Positions 1 through 12,379 of a stretch of 64,000 nucleotides of DNA are shown piece by piece. The position numbers and the translations under genes were made by a program. A model generated the notes under the pieces. That model searched no databases, had not been told where the DNA came from, and worked only from the letters and a program-made list of their open reading frames with translations. Positions within the stretch are counted from its first letter, which is position 1. Each line of letters begins with the position of its first letter. Origin of the DNA: Metellina segmentata (Eukaryota > Arthropoda > Arachnida > Araneae > Tetragnathidae); NCBI GenBank assembly GCA_947359465.1, contig OX375878.1, positions 73,524,416 through 73,588,415 of the forward strand, in the 5' to 3' direction.

Positions 1-163
1 ACTTATATTTAGTATGAATGAATTTAAACAAGGTTTGAACTAGGAGTTAAAAGAATGCAAAGAACATATAGATGTAAGTAATAAAGAAAATCTTTAGCAC
101 AGATGTCCTGCACGGATCAATAGTCAAATTAGATCTACAACAATTCGAATTTACAAGTTTCAC

Positions 164-463
164 CTGTTCTCTTTTCAGCTGTTGAGAGGGTAGTGGTGGC
201 AAGGGATACCAAGTTGCTCCTCCCTTTTGCATTCGAAGAGTATATCACCAAGACGTAGGAAGTTCCAGAAGACAGGCCGTGCACTGTGAAACTAGGATGA
301 GTTATGTCTGTCTGGTTTTGTATCAAGTGTTCCTTCAAGGAGCTATAGACCTCCAAGTGGAATTCTTGCTTGAGACTACCGTTGTATCCCGATTCGCAGT
401 CAACGGAAAATGAATATAGAGTCATATTTCCGAGCAGACATCCAAGAGGTGAATCAGGAGCAG
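164..463 (-). CDS. side: Sidestep-family exon: fibronectin type III domain
   Basis: This is the last exon of the gene inside the window, 300 bp or 100 codons. It encodes a fibronectin type III domain of a Sidestep-type cell-surface protein. The acceptor is a pyrimidine-rich tract ending TTTAG just upstream of 463, and the donor reads ACAG/GTGAAA at 164/163. Both boundaries are phase 1, matching the exon before it. Diagnostic residues are the entry APDSPLGC, the pre-G-strand stretch SGTSYVLVIYSSNAKGRS, and the AEKRTG exit. The SNAKGRS piece is typical of the membrane-proximal FN3 domain of Sidestep proteins. The transmembrane and cytoplasmic exons should lie before position 1. Homology is recalled, not searched; the paralogue is not resolved. 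Confidence 0.85.
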
Positions 464-464
464 C

Positions 465-1964
465 TAAAGGAAACACAAAAAGAATTGTGGAATTTTAAGA
501 AATTATTCTGTCTAAAAACGTTTTTCGTCGTCAAACAAGCTAGTGCTTCGCCGCCTTTGTTCTCGACCTGGAAAGGATATGCGAGTTGTATCAACACTGT
601 TCTAGAACAACATATTTAAACTAGCGAATTCTATTTGTGACTTGCCTCTGTCCTGATGATGGCAGACGTGTTGTTCCACTGAAAAGTCGACGATCTTTTC
701 TAGGCTTTTAATCTTTATTAGTTGTTTTGAAGTTTTTGAATTCCTTTGCTACTAATGGTGACTCGGGTTGTTTAGATAAAACCTTCTTACCTGAAAGATT
801 ATGCTACAGAAAATTAAATCACAATTTTCCCATGTTGTGACTACTTCAGAATTTATTTTCTTTGTCGAAAATGCACACTCCAACTGGGGTTGGGCAATTT
901 GCACAAAGAAACAAAGCAATTCCAGAGCATTTATAACGTATAAATTGCTCTGTAATGAACGGCGCAATTAAATTGATGAAAGCTGTTTGCAGCAGGATTA
1001 TCTGCCTTCAAGTGGGCCTTTTCTAAGGCAGGGGATAATTACGTAATCTGAAATGCCGTGGACGGACTCCGTGTTTATCAGTGCTCTACTATTAGTCGAA
1101 GACACTCCGGAATTTAACGAGATCGGGAGCTCTAACATGTGGATACGAAGGGTGCTGGGCGAGTAGATAAACGAGGACCATCAAGAAAAGATAATCGATC
1201 GGAGGTGGTGCGGATGACGTTCTTAACTGCATGGTAGCCATAGTAATCACTTGCAGTCGATGCTCTTGAGATATTATTCCGTGTTCAACAATAGGGCCCG
1301 CACTCCATTGCCTAGTTAGACTCGATGTGTGTGTGGGTACGCTTTAAGATGGTGGAGGCATGGGGGTTGCGAACTGAGCGATGCAAATTTTTGAAGATAG
1401 GTGTCAGTTAAAGGATCTAGATAGAATTTAGTTAACATAAGAGTATCATTAATGATTTTTGATGGCTGTGAATTAGCGTGGTTCTAAGTTAATATTCATA
1501 ATTACGTATATGTTTGTTTTACATTAATATTCATTTCAGTACGTGAAATTAATTTCATAGCTTTCTAGTTTACAGAATGACCGAGTTGTTTGTTTTAATA
1601 TATGAAAAATGAATTTGCACATGATTAAGACTCATTGCTGTTTAGTTCACTACTTAATCATTGTGTGGGTTGAGTGTTGGTTTCTCTTTAAGGTGATGAG
1701 GCACCGGTGTCTTGCACTGATCGCTGTAAATGTATTGTAATGGGAATCATTTTGAGGATCGATCTAGATGAATTTAGTTAATATAGATCAATTAAGATTT
1801 CCAATGGCTATGCGTTTGATGGTTAAGCGTTATTCTAAGTAAACATTCATAATTTAGTTTGTGATTTTTTTTTTACGTTTTATTTATTTTAGTAGACAAA
1901 ACTAATTTCATAGACATTGTGATATTTAGGATTTCACAGCTGTGTATGTGAATACATTTCTCAG
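465..1964. other. intron, no recognisable feature
   Basis: AT-rich intron between the FN3 and fifth Ig exons. The short open frames here have no recognisable motif and no splice context. I see nothing else. Confidence 0.6.
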
Positions 1965-2200
1965 TTTCGGGGGTGTTCAAATCAACATAGCACTGGAGCA
2001 ACATAATGGATTGTTGGTGACAGGGTGGAACGATAGGAAAGATCCGAGGACAACAGCTCATAATTTGAGCCAAGGTCAGAAGACAAAGTCAATAACTGAG
2101 CAGGCACCCCACTCTAGAAACTTCCGCACTACGCCAACATGGGGACATTTGAGGCCACGACAGACTTAGCATGCACCAGCCCCCGTGAACACGGTGGTCT
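1965..2200 (-). mobile_element. tRNA-derived SINE, body and tail, minus strand
   Basis: The reverse complement of this stretch aligns by eye with the full SINE at 38445-38790. Shared blocks include AGAGCAACA, AGGACAACA, CACCCCACTCTAGAAAC against CACCCAACTCTCCAAAC, and GCACCAGCC. The tRNA-like head is missing or diverged, so this is an old copy truncated at its 5' end. Confidence 0.65.
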
Positions 2201-2418
2201 TTGGTTGGATCATGTTTCTAGCTCGCAACCCTCCAGTTTATAATTTGCTACTCTTCATACTCTGAGATGGTAGTACTCGTGGGTGAGGGAACTGCTGCAA
2301 GTGAACGTAATTTGAGTGAAAAAGTAAATAAATTGAAAGAAATCGTGTGAATAAGTAAATAAATAAAATTTGCTTACATAAGTACGATCTTAAGTAAGTA
2401 CTAGTACTTACGTAAGAT

Positions 2419-2525
2419 ACTAGAACTAGAACTACAAGAACTAGAACTACTAGAACTAGAACTACTAGAACTAGAACTACTAGAACTAGAACTACTAGAA
2501 CTAGAACTACTAGAACTAGAACTAT
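2419..2525. repeat. 15-bp minisatellite
   Basis: About seven tandem copies of TACTAGAACTAGAAC. The first unit carries a small variant (ACAAGAAC). The array is flanked on both sides by related sequence in opposite orientation, built from TACTAGTACTTACGTAAG-like words, so array and flanks form a loose palindrome. Confidence 0.9.
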
Positions 2526-5084
2526 TAGTATTTAGGTACTAGTAAGCTACGTAAGTACTTAAGTGCGTATGAATAAGTAAATAAATGAAATGTATTTACT
2601 TATTCAGAATGTCAAACAAATTACTTCAATTACATGACAGCGCATTGAGGTCAAAAGAATGTGCTACAAAAAAATAAAAAACCAATACACTTATTCAATA
2701 CAACCTTCCTCGTTAAAATACAAAACAAAAATTACAGAACGAAAATATCACGATCGAAACATAACCACAGAGAAACAAAGTCAAAAACTCAGTTTTCAAA
2801 CATTAAAGATATAAAATTACTAAAATGTATTAAATCGTCAAGAAAATATCAAAGGTTGGAGGTAAACTATTGATCGTTCTGACAAAATGGGCTTTATTGG
2901 TTGATTTTTAAAAAATATTTTGCTCAAAAGCTTTTTTCAAAAAATAATTTTCTTGCAAGCATTGTAAGAGGTTGCTTGACGACCTATTATCTTCTTTTTT
3001 ACGGATAGAGGTGATTTTGAGGTGTTGTAAGCGTGTAAAGATACTGTATAAGTATCCCTTATGACACTTTTTGACAGCTATAAATTAAGCTACCTTTTGT
3101 TTACACATGTAATTAAGCATTTGTTCCAAACATATTCTAACTCAGTTTTGTTCAATAATATTTTTATAGCACCAGCGTTTCTTTAATCCTCGCTGACCCT
3201 TGATTCAACAGGCTTTGAGGCAACCGGTCTTGCCATGGTTGGTCGTAGCAGTTCGAAATTCACTTTATGCCATAGATCCAAGTCTCCCATAGCTCTCACG
3301 TAACAAAGAATTACAGTAGAGACATGCCAATCTAAATCAGTGGTTCTTAGAATAATTTAGAAGTGTAGGTTATCTGAATTGGACATTGAATAACACCATT
3401 GTTTAACACATGACTAAAATTTGTGAAACCACCGATTCAATTGATGTAATATATGTTTCTACGATTGACTACTAACTGTGAATTTATTTAAATAATTTCT
3501 CAGTAATTTTTAAGCCTTAAGTATTTCTCTCATTTTTTTACCAAAAGATTTTTCACAATTTGATTAATGTTCCATTACAAAGACGTGGTCCAAAAATGGG
3601 ATTGGGTTGAATATTATAAAGACTTATTGATTGAACACTTAAATTAATAAATTTAGTAGAAATTAATTGATTCTATTTAGTATATTTTATTAAGGGATAA
3701 AAAATAATTTTAAATAATAAGGCAGGTAAACTACTTGGGGCTCATCACAGATGTAATCAGTTGAAGGAACATTTATTCATGTGGGTGATAAAGCCATCAG
3801 ATTCAATTAATCATTCAAATCACGCAATTTTATCACAATCGAAACATGACATTCTTTAGTGTTTCACTGAATTATACAACTCAATTAACTTAAAACAATT
3901 CTACTAAACATAGGACAATAAGAATTTAAATACTTGGAAACGTGAATTTCAGGACACAAAATATTTAATCAGAAAAACAATTCTCAAAAAACTAAACTGT
4001 TTTTATGTATTTTATTAATCGTGTTTAATCCCTTTAAATTATCTATATGCCTTCTACTCTACTTACAAGAAATTTCGATTCCAAAGAGTATGCACCTAAT
4101 CGAATTAGAATTAAAAAGAAGATTTGAAGATGAAAACTGCTAAATTACTAGTGATGACTTTAAAAGAGTATAAAAGATTAAATACTCTTGGAACACAACT
4201 GTCATAATAGCTGTAGTAAACTTGAAAGGTTGCTTTCCATTACTACAATCAACACAACTATATTTAATTACATTCTTTTTACTCCCGGTACTTCGTCTCT
4301 AAGTGTTGCTCAGTCTTTTTAGGTTATAAAAATCAAATTTTTAATTAATTACTTGAAGTAGTTAACTGATTAAAGTCTTTATTCAAAATAGCCATGTATT
4401 TGGGGCCATCCTGAAATTTAAATTCGAATTTATTCGGAAGAAACCTATTACATTTCTATCCAAGTTTTGTTTCAAATTACCGATAGTAATTTTTCGAGGT
4501 CAAATGTTCTATAAAATGCCACGTACAAATGAGGCAACATGCTATAAAAAGCCAAATTTTCTGACTTCATTTATCCGATCGAAGCTGCAGACTAATCATC
4601 CATGTTTGGGAAAAGGTGTGTGTATTACTAAATAGATTTAAATGTATGCGGGATCCAAATAAGTTTTAATCTAATATAAGGACTCAAAATTGTATGGGAC
4701 TTCAATATGGTATTCTTATGTCTTAATTACTAATAGATGTAGTTGATTATTTTTTTAATTTTGCTAATTTTTAACCCTCGTTATTCACACTTGTTGACAG
4801 TAGCAGGTGACTTTATTTCACAAAGTTTTTCAATGCTACCCAATGAAAAGAATAGCTTAAAAAAATATATTATTTCAGATTGAAGTAATACATTTCTTAT
4901 TGTTATTTGATTTGTAGTACGTCCTAAAATACAATATACACTAAAAAAATGAATAATTAATGCGTACGTAACTAAGGAAAGAAATCGTCGAGCTCGTCTC
5001 ATATCCTCCAAGTTCTCATTTTTTAATAGACTTGTGACTGATGGAAAGCTGAGTTATATTCTTATGGAGAACAGGTGCTAATAT
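2526..5084. other. intron, no recognisable feature
   Basis: AT-rich sequence with short lysine- and asparagine-rich open frames only. I see no gene, RNA gene or repeat that I can support. Confidence 0.6.
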
Positions 5085-5148
5085 GTGGTTAAATTAACCA
5101 CGCACTGGAGCAACAAAACGGGCTATTGGTGATTGTTCGGGATTTATT
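5085..5148 (-). mobile_element. SINE 3' tail fragment
   Basis: Reading the minus strand, this piece matches the last ~60 bp of the SINE family at 38445-38790: CCGGGAT, the AATAGCCCGT-type block, GTTGCTC and TTAATTAA. Only the tail is present. Confidence 0.55.
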
Positions 5149-5294
5149 CTATGCAATAACGGATCCAATAAGTAATAAAAAGAACCGTCTCTGTGGTTTA
5201 TTATTTGTGAAATATTACATTTATCAGCCAAATTAAGCAGCTTTTGAAAATTTTTATTGCTGGGCCTTTTAGATATATCGCCTACACAATAACC
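5142..5294 (-). pseudogene. possible non-LTR endonuclease scrap
   Basis: Within a 125-codon minus-strand open frame, residues about 60-110 (GD, then FQKLLNLADKCNISQIINHR and SFYYLLDPLL) resemble the region after the GDFN motif of APE-type endonucleases in CR1/jockey-class retrotransposons. The pattern is GD, a spacer, F..LL....L.QIIN, then LLD. The following residues come from the SINE tail, so the open frame is a chance fusion of two repeats. This is recognition by pattern only and it could be coincidence. Confidence 0.3.
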
Positions 5295-5395
5295 TAAAAT
5301 AGTCTCAATCCAGACATTATCTAAAATATAGTTGAGCAAAAGAAACATCAATATAAAGCATTTTGATAATAAAAAAAAAAGACAAACCCCCTGGT

Positions 5396-5515
5396 TGTTG
5401 TCTTGACGAGGAATATTGTCATTAAAAAATATTGACCAGATCTTGATGACAATATATCTTAACATCACCACAGTTGGTCAGATTGTGATGAGCGATATAT
5501 CTCATTGAAACCACT
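5396..5515. repeat. palindromic-core interspersed repeat, copy 1
   Basis: Short copy of a family also at 33165-33370, 53205-53320 and 56555-56752. Shared words are TTGACGAGGAATATTGTCATTA, here degenerate, and GACCAGATCTTGATG. The family consensus is an internally repeated unit of about 45-50 bp carrying GACGAGATATCTCGTC and GACCAGATCTTGATG. Confidence 0.6.
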
Positions 5516-7700
5516 TGGAGGGTAAAAGTCACAGAAACTGGAGAACCAAGTGCAGGAAAAAAGATTAGGAAACATATTTTACATTAATGACCTTTTCCCC
5601 TGATTATTGAGAAGGGCCTCGAATAGCGATTATGTATTTCTAGCAATTATGATAAAATTTGCACGAAAATTTATAGTACAAATTTTATTTCAAAGATAAT
5701 AACGAAGAAGAAATTAATGATTTGCGTAATTGATGACGAACTGCTTTGATTAAACAATAATATAATTTGTTAATTCCCTGCAGATAATCATTTCCAAATC
5801 CTACTACATATCAGTCTATAATAATTTAGTTTATATAGCGCATAACATATAGGTACCAAATAATAGCTTAGAAGTTTCATAAAAATGAAAGTAAACCAGA
5901 GTTGTAGGGATGTTAAAATCGAGTCTTTTTAAAGTCTTTTTTTACAAAATGTAAAAACTTTCTGTTTAAAGTGAAAATGATCACATTTCCAAAACCAGTC
6001 AGACAATTGTTGACGGTCGAAATATAAGCACGTGCTATTTGATATGAGCTCGTAAGAAAATAACTGTAAGCCCATTAACTGCGAAAACCCCAACCTGATT
6101 AAAAAAAAGTAAGAAACTACCTATTTCTTTCCCCTAGAGTATATAAGCAGCAAAATGTTGATATAGGAATGTAAAATTTTTATTTTTCAGGATTGAAACT
6201 TTTTCAACAATTGCTCTCTGCTTTAGCAGGTTTCAAATGATATGCTGGAAGTGAAATAAAACTTGCTCCAAAATGTTTATCTTAGTTACGTAGTACATCT
6301 TCAACGTTTGGGGAATTCCATATATTCCATAATATTTTGCCAAGTCATGGCCGTTTTATTGACATTTAGAATCATAAAATGAAGTACTTTTACTTTTTAG
6401 AACGATATGTTTATATTTGAATTATAGTTATATTTAATTCAACGGATTTAATTCTGAATCATAAAGGAAAATACGCGAAACTATTCAAAATTTCGATGAG
6501 AACATCTCAGTTTTTATTTACTAAACAAACATCAAATGCTTGCAAATTTAGTATTAGATATTTTTCCACTATGGAGGATCGTGTTTCTTGAATGCTGGAA
6601 TGAAGTCTTGCTAGCATCGTCATAGAATATAAAAATGACTCACGTACATTACTTTATTCATCTATATTTGAAAGTGTAAATTACATTTTAAATCAACTCT
6701 TGTTCATCTGAACAAATGTATTTACCTGCTTCCTATATGATATATTACTAGCATCAATATTTTGGTATAATAGAGAAGACGCCTTAAAAGTTTAACAATT
6801 CTCAAAGAAGTCTAAACGCTATGCAAATATTAGTGTTAGACTTGACTTTGTGGAGGTTTTTTAACATTTGCCAGATGTTTTAATTTATGTAAAGAATATA
6901 TTTCATGTTTGAGAAAGGACACAGAAGCTCATTTCTCATATAATGCTGATTCCCCGGTGATTTGTCAGTTTTAATATTACAATGAGAACAAGGACTAGAT
7001 CTGTGAAGTGCCTAGACATAGCTTAGAAATTCAACAGACTTGTTGTTCAGTTTCTTTTTTTACACGAAACAGTACCAGATTAACTAAATTACCAGATGAT
7101 GTAAATTCATACAAAGACTCATTTAAATTTAATTCTTCATCAACTTTATATAAGAAGTTTGCTTTCGGTAGAATTTAATGCTTGCATTAGGGTCGCACAC
7201 ACGATTATTCGCCCTACACTAGTATGTAGTCAAGGTAGTCTCGCACACAATGTCTTATATCCCAACTTCAGTTAAGTCTAACGATTCATTTGCGTTGGGT
7301 TAGGATGAAATCTAGAACAGAGTAATGTGGGGAAGAGAGTTTGGCATTTGAAGGGTAGATGATACCAAGGCCACACATTTCTTCACTTTCTCCTATTCTA
7401 TAACTGTGGTAGGGTCTCAAGATATTGGATCATCGAACTTCTTCTCCACTTCAGTTTCGGCAAGTTATTAGTTTGCATAAGATCATAAGGAATAATCTAA
7501 ACTAAGAGGAAGAAAAGTGAGAAAGGCTATCTCACTGGATGACCGATGCTACTCTGGTAACGAGAGATAAAAAGAAAAAAAAGACACGTGATCTTAGGAT
7601 ACATATTGAAAAGTATATAAAGTGACAATAGTCTGTCTCACATCAAGGTATTTCTAATAGGGAAGTGTATGCGCATGCTAGTATAGTTGTTTATACTCAC
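5516..7700. other. intron, no recognisable feature
   Basis: AT-rich intron downstream of the fifth Ig exon. I find no coding remnant or clear repeat in it. Confidence 0.6.
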
Positions 7701-7988
7701 TTGCTGTAACTAATTTGAATTGACACGGTTTTCTCTGGACGCCTATGTTGTTCCGTCCCCAACAAGACAACATCTCGTAACCCTCCGTGTTGACTGCAGA
7801 GTAGCTATACGTGTACATTGTATTAGAGCTGCTCCAGTTTCGAAGATCAATGGTTCCCAAAGAGTTCTCCAAAGTCCACCGAAAATCCATCTCGTAAGGA
7901 TCGGCATCTACTTCACAGGTCAGATTGAGAGCATCGGCTTCCGTTAAGATGAAAGTTTGCAGATCAGAAGATTTGCATTTGGGAGTAT
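7701..7988 (-). CDS. side: Sidestep-family exon: fifth Ig domain
   Basis: 288 bp, 96 codons, phase 1 at both ends. The acceptor is GATTGCAG just before 7988 and the donor is GTGAGT after 7701. The encoded domain has the Ig pattern: Cys in LNLTCEVDADP, Trp in DFRWTLENS and the distal Cys in YEMLSCWGRN, followed by the C-rich exit KPCQFKLV. Joined to the previous exon it begins RYTPKC, a form of the (K/R)YAPxC entry usual for this Ig domain in Sidestep proteins. The domain would sit extracellularly, just outside the FN3 domain. Nothing in it is broken. Confidence 0.88.
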
Positions 7989-8880
7989 CTGCAATCACCC
8001 CCAAACAAGGAAAATTATTTCAGCAATAAATTGTTCTTCTTTAATGTCAACTTTGAGGATAAGTCAATATTTATCCGCAATGTAGCTAAAATTTTAATTG
8101 AATACAAATAGACAGCTTAAAATAACGTTTTTCATCATAGTCACCCCTTGCTTTTCATAGCCCTTGTTGTATCGTATCACAAGCTTTTTATGCAATCAAT
8201 CAAAAAAGGGTCTTTGGTTTAACAGAGAACCACGTTTACACCGCTTCTTTCATGTTATGCTGATCAACTAATTTTCACTTCATCAACAGCACTCATTAGT
8301 CTGTGTAACATAATCATGTTACGTAGGTTCTAAATCACTGCTGACATCAGTTTTGGTAGAGTTGTTACGGCAAAACACACGCCCTTCCTGTACTGTGCTT
8401 TCAGACCACAAAAAAACGAATCACTGAACGCTGTTTATCATTTGGTAAAAACGAGCGAAGCGTCTATGGTTAACGTCACTGAAACTGACAACTTCAAACT
8501 TGGAGCCAGCAGTGCGATAACACAATCCTCGCCTACTCGAAAATTTCAATTCTGCTAATCGAAACACAAACCCAACTGCATTGCAGATAATTACTGACTC
8601 AACCTACGTCGTACACAATTGTTCCTCCTGTATATATATTTTTTACCACGAACTCCAAGATACTTAGAATCGCAAAAGTAACACCTAGTAGTACTAACAT
8701 CTTTGAAATTTCTCTTATGTAATATTTCAAGGGAAACACTAGACCTCATTCAATAGGTCGTATAGCCCCTTAGATCTTCCCAATAATTTTAAGTTAAGGG
8801 TCCGTTCCCTTCCCGCCAAATATCAGGTATTATTCTTAAGAAAAATAGATATAATATTCCTAATGACATGTTTCAAAATA
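7989..8880. other. intron, no recognisable feature
   Basis: I see nothing I can support in this 0.9-kb intronic stretch. Confidence 0.55.
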
Positions 8881-8883
8881 AAT

Positions 8884-8981
8884 TGGTAATCAGATAGCTG
8901 ATTTGCTGGCAAAAGCAGATTGCGAGTGGATCACCCCAACAAATAGTGATATTACTGCCTATGATATGTATTTTTAGTACA
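8884..8981 (+). pseudogene. RNase H C-terminal scrap of a non-LTR retrotransposon
   Basis: One frame reads GNQIADLLAKADCEW, the carboxy-terminal RNase H motif (GNE.AD.LAK) of jockey/R1-type elements, and ends in TAG at about 8979. Nothing upstream is readable as reverse transcriptase. It is a short, dead fragment in the host intron. Confidence 0.5.
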
Positions 8982-8984
8982 AAT

Positions 8985-9966
8985 AGAAAATTACAAAATT
9001 GGATCCAACTCTCATTTCTTCTTAATTGGGTATGCAGCCCTTTCAGTAACTAAATTCATGTATGGAACTCCCAATGGAATAAAAGTAGTGGTCCCGAGGA
9101 ACAAGGACAGGAATTTCTTTACACTGAGGTGAAAACTAATCATTACCAACCGACCTCAGAAATTTGGCAGTGCTTCCTCTCTGATTTTGAGCTGCCTGTA
9201 GTAGGTTCCCTTCAGGTCATCTATACATGAACCCTAATGTCTTATAACAAGAAATGGAAATATATTTTCCTACCATTTTATAATCTGGAGAGTGCTTAAG
9301 CTTGCAGGGAAATTGCATTTTTCACATGGCATCTTTCTAATTTTGGTAACCGCCGATTATATAAACTTGGTACCTCTGGTGACTTGAGTTGGTTCTGATT
9401 TCTGAAACAGTTTTAAAATGTTTTTGGTGGAATAGACATGCTTTTCCACACTAATTTCTAATTTTACTAATAAACACAAATTTTTGGTACCGCAAAAAGT
9501 ACCTTGGGCTGTGATTTCTTTATAAGAGTTCAAGAATAACCAGACTTTCCTGGCTAAACTTTGGAGCTGACACACAAGACGCACAGAGGAGTAAGCACTA
9601 TCTACCTTTCCCTCAGTTCAAAACTGTTCACCAGCAATTCCTTCCATATTTTAGAATGTATTATGTGAGTAATAGCTCCTAGTAGATCTAGAGTTAATCA
9701 TTGAGCTACTTGTACAACATGTTCTTTTGGACTTGGTCTAGGTTGTACCTTGACCAAAGAGCTCCAATAGAGGCCAATGTGCTCCTTTCTTTTTAACTCC
9801 ATAAAAATAAATCGTTCCTAATATATACACACATTATTGAGCAACTTTGGCTCTCAAAATTGGCTTTTAAATATTTATTTCATTTTTAATGACCTTCACA
9901 CGTGTTATTTCATGAGAGATACAAAGTAATATAATAATGACTTCAAATAAATTTACTATCACTTAC
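8985..9966. other. intron, no recognisable feature
   Basis: Intron between the fourth and fifth Ig exons. Apart from the adjoining RNase H scrap I see nothing. Confidence 0.55.
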
Positions 9967-10257
9967 ATCTTACAACTAAGAGCAAGGTGTTGCTTATAGT
10001 TCTATCTACAGAGTTTTCTGCAGAACATCGGTAGAGACCACTATGCTCCTTTCTTACTTCCCTAATCAGCAGTGTCAGGTTATCTACCAATACACCAAGA
10101 GTCTGATTGGTAGTCACGATTTGTTTTTCAAAAATCCACTCTGATTTGAATATCCACGGATTTGCTTTAACTGTGCAATTGAAAGCAATGTTTTCTCCTT
10201 CTATTGTATCTATTTCCTTGCTATTGTTGCTTGTTGCTAGAGATATAATTGGAGGAA
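9967..10257 (-). CDS. side: Sidestep-family exon: fourth Ig domain
   Basis: 291 bp, 97 codons, with no internal methionine start, so it is easily missed by ORF finding. The acceptor is TTTTCAG before 10257 and the donor is GTAAGT after 9967, both phase 1. The frame reads PPIISLATSNN, then the Ig core: Cys in IAFNCTVKANP, Trp in KSEWIFEK, and YRC in SGLYRCSAEN. The DNLTLLIREV stretch is the E-F strand. It is intact, and joins in frame to the exons on either side. It encodes the fourth extracellular Ig domain of the Sidestep-type protein. Confidence 0.88.
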
Positions 10258-11197
10258 CTGAAAATGTAAAAAAATAAGTAAATAAAACATTATTAAATAC
10301 TGTTTAAAAGGATTTACAGATATACGGAAACTAACAACATCATTTACAAAAAATATATAACAATTTAAATTCTATGAAAATTTACAAATCGTGTGTGACA
10401 AATAAAATTAAGATTCTCCACACAAGAACATTAAGACTTCCTCCACTTTAAGTTATTTACTAAGATTACTTACCACTTCGATTTTTTCAATCTTAAATTA
10501 ATTTGTTATTTCAGATACTAAAATATGGCTGACTATTTCATTTATTCGATGCTTCCAGTCCATAGCTATTTAATAGTCTGTCACATCAAAAACTACGCGA
10601 TAAAATGTACTATAATTAAAAAACTTTGACATTATAAACCTATTTTTTGAAAATTTTATAATCAATGTGGACTTGTTTTTTAACCGAATATGTTCTCAAT
10701 TATGTACTTAACTGATCGTATCAAAAGGTTATCTCTTATTACAGAGTTTGGGGATTTTAACGTGGAGATATTTTCATGGTGTAAAATCAGTTTCAAAAGC
10801 CACTGTATAAACAGCAGAATTCAAGGATTATCCAATAAAATTTCCGGTAAATAAAAAGAAAACATAATACCCAGAAAAGGTTCAAAATCAGAAGAATGTC
10901 AAAAAATATTATTTATAATTCTGTCTTTTTTAGTAACAGTCACACACACCAAAGGAATATTGCTGAAAATTTCTTTTTGCAGTGCTCAGTGCTTGATGTG
11001 TAAATTTATTTTTACAGCTAAAATTAAAAAATTGATTTTCCATCAATTTTGGTAGTTTTGAAAGTCCACCGTCCACTTCACTGATAAAAGTAATAATAAA
11101 GCTAGTCGTTTCTGAAGTTTGCATTATAAGACGAAACAGAATGAAAATAAATTAATCAAAAACCAAATTCAAAAAGACGAGAATTTTGAAATATTTT

Positions 11198-11202
<5 letters not shown>
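10258..11202. other. intron, no recognisable feature
   Basis: AT-rich intron between the third and fourth Ig exons. No supported feature before the (TA)n tract. Confidence 0.55.

Positions 11203-11285
<83 letters not shown>
11203..11285. repeat. (TA)n microsatellite beside a splice donor
   Basis: About 41 uninterrupted TA units. On the minus strand it starts some 29 bp inside the intron after the donor of the third Ig exon (donor GT at 11314-11313). Confidence 0.95.
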
Positions 11286-11287
<2 letters not shown>

Positions 11288-11314
11288 TTCTTGCATTGAT
11301 CATTGATCACTTAC

Positions 11315-11614
11315 AATGTACATCTAAAATCATAGAAGCCTGCACGGTTGATTTCATCACTGCAGGATTTGCAGACTTGCAGGTGAGTACTTTATCATGG
11401 TCATCCGGGGAAGGAACTATTTGCAGAATGTTTGAAGTAACATTTTCAGTTTCATCCACCACTTCTTTGGTTCGTGCTATTATTTTCTCCCCATTAAACC
11501 ACCAACTTGTGATGGCTGCTGGCTTTGATCCAGAAGTCTGACACATGATAGTATATTTCTCATCCGCCAACAATGGACGATTCGGTTCAATGATTCTGAC
11601 ATCCAAAGGCAATA
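11315..11614 (-). CDS. side: Sidestep-family exon: third Ig domain
   Basis: 300 bp, 100 codons. The acceptor is ATATTTCAG before 11614 and the consensus donor GTAAGT follows 11315. Both are phase 1. The domain reads LPLDVRIIEPNRPLLADEKY at its start, then Cys in TIMCQTSGSKP, Trp in TSWWFNGEK, and Cys in DKVLTCKSANP. The entry PLDVRI corresponds to the RPLxVRI entry of the third Ig domain in Sidestep proteins. It joins in frame to the exon ending at 56936, so nothing needs to be missing from the 45-kb intron between them. Confidence 0.9.
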
Positions 11615-12340
11615 CTGAAATATACATAAATGAACTTTCTAACACTTTATTGCATGAATGACATATTGTAGAAATCAAAACTATTAATATTACAGCGAAC
11701 TAGTTCATTTCAGTTCATTTTAGGTACATGAAAAATACTTTCTCATAATAGAAAATAGGTAAACATAAAACTTAAATTATTATTAGCAAACCCATTGAAA
11801 TAAATAAATGAATGAACAGTAACTACGTTTTAATTATTAATTTATGAAACAAAACATTAATTTTGGTTGGCCAGATCTCAAATAGCAAAATTACGCTTTT
11901 ATGATCAATGAGTCTTTCGTTCGGGCTTTTCGTGTTCCACTACAAAATGCAAGTTATGAAAAACTAAATATTTTAATTATTACTAACACGGCGTTCCTTG
12001 TAACAAAGTTATGCTTATAGAGAAAAACGCGCGTCCAAATAACAACCATATATAATCTTTCAGTTTCCTGTAGAACATGTATCCGTGTCCTAAGATTTTA
12101 AAATTGGTGCTTGAAGGTGCACTTTTAGGATTACCTATGTGCCAATTTTCATAGTTGTATGTGTTACAGATTGGTCTTAAGACAATAAAGTAATAGCCTA
12201 AGTTTTTCGAAGTGTTCTAAGGTAAGTGTACTTACTTTGGTGTGGATTGGTCGAACGGTGTAGATTTGTATAGAAAATATACACATATATCCTTTTATAT
12301 ATAACATCCAAAATCTAACTACACTACCCTACAATAATGG
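11615..12340. other. start of the ~45-kb intron, no recognisable feature
   Basis: Sequence just upstream of the third Ig exon on the minus strand. The acceptor tract is visible at its left edge. I see no repeat or coding remnant up to the Tc1 fragment. Confidence 0.55.
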
Positions 12341-12379
12341 ACCAGACAGCAAGATGATGGTATGACGAAAGGAATACAT

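Noticed and set aside
2419..2525. CRISPR-like array
   Set aside because: Units are directly joined with no spacers, and the DNA is eukaryotic. The arrays at 31714, 36288, 53322 and 54224 are simple minisatellites too.
11296..11541. Plus-strand 81-codon frame opposite the third Ig exon
   Set aside because: Shadow of the exon; the minus strand has the Ig motifs and splice sites. The frame at 7720-7947 plus and 56938-57222 plus are rejected for the same reason.
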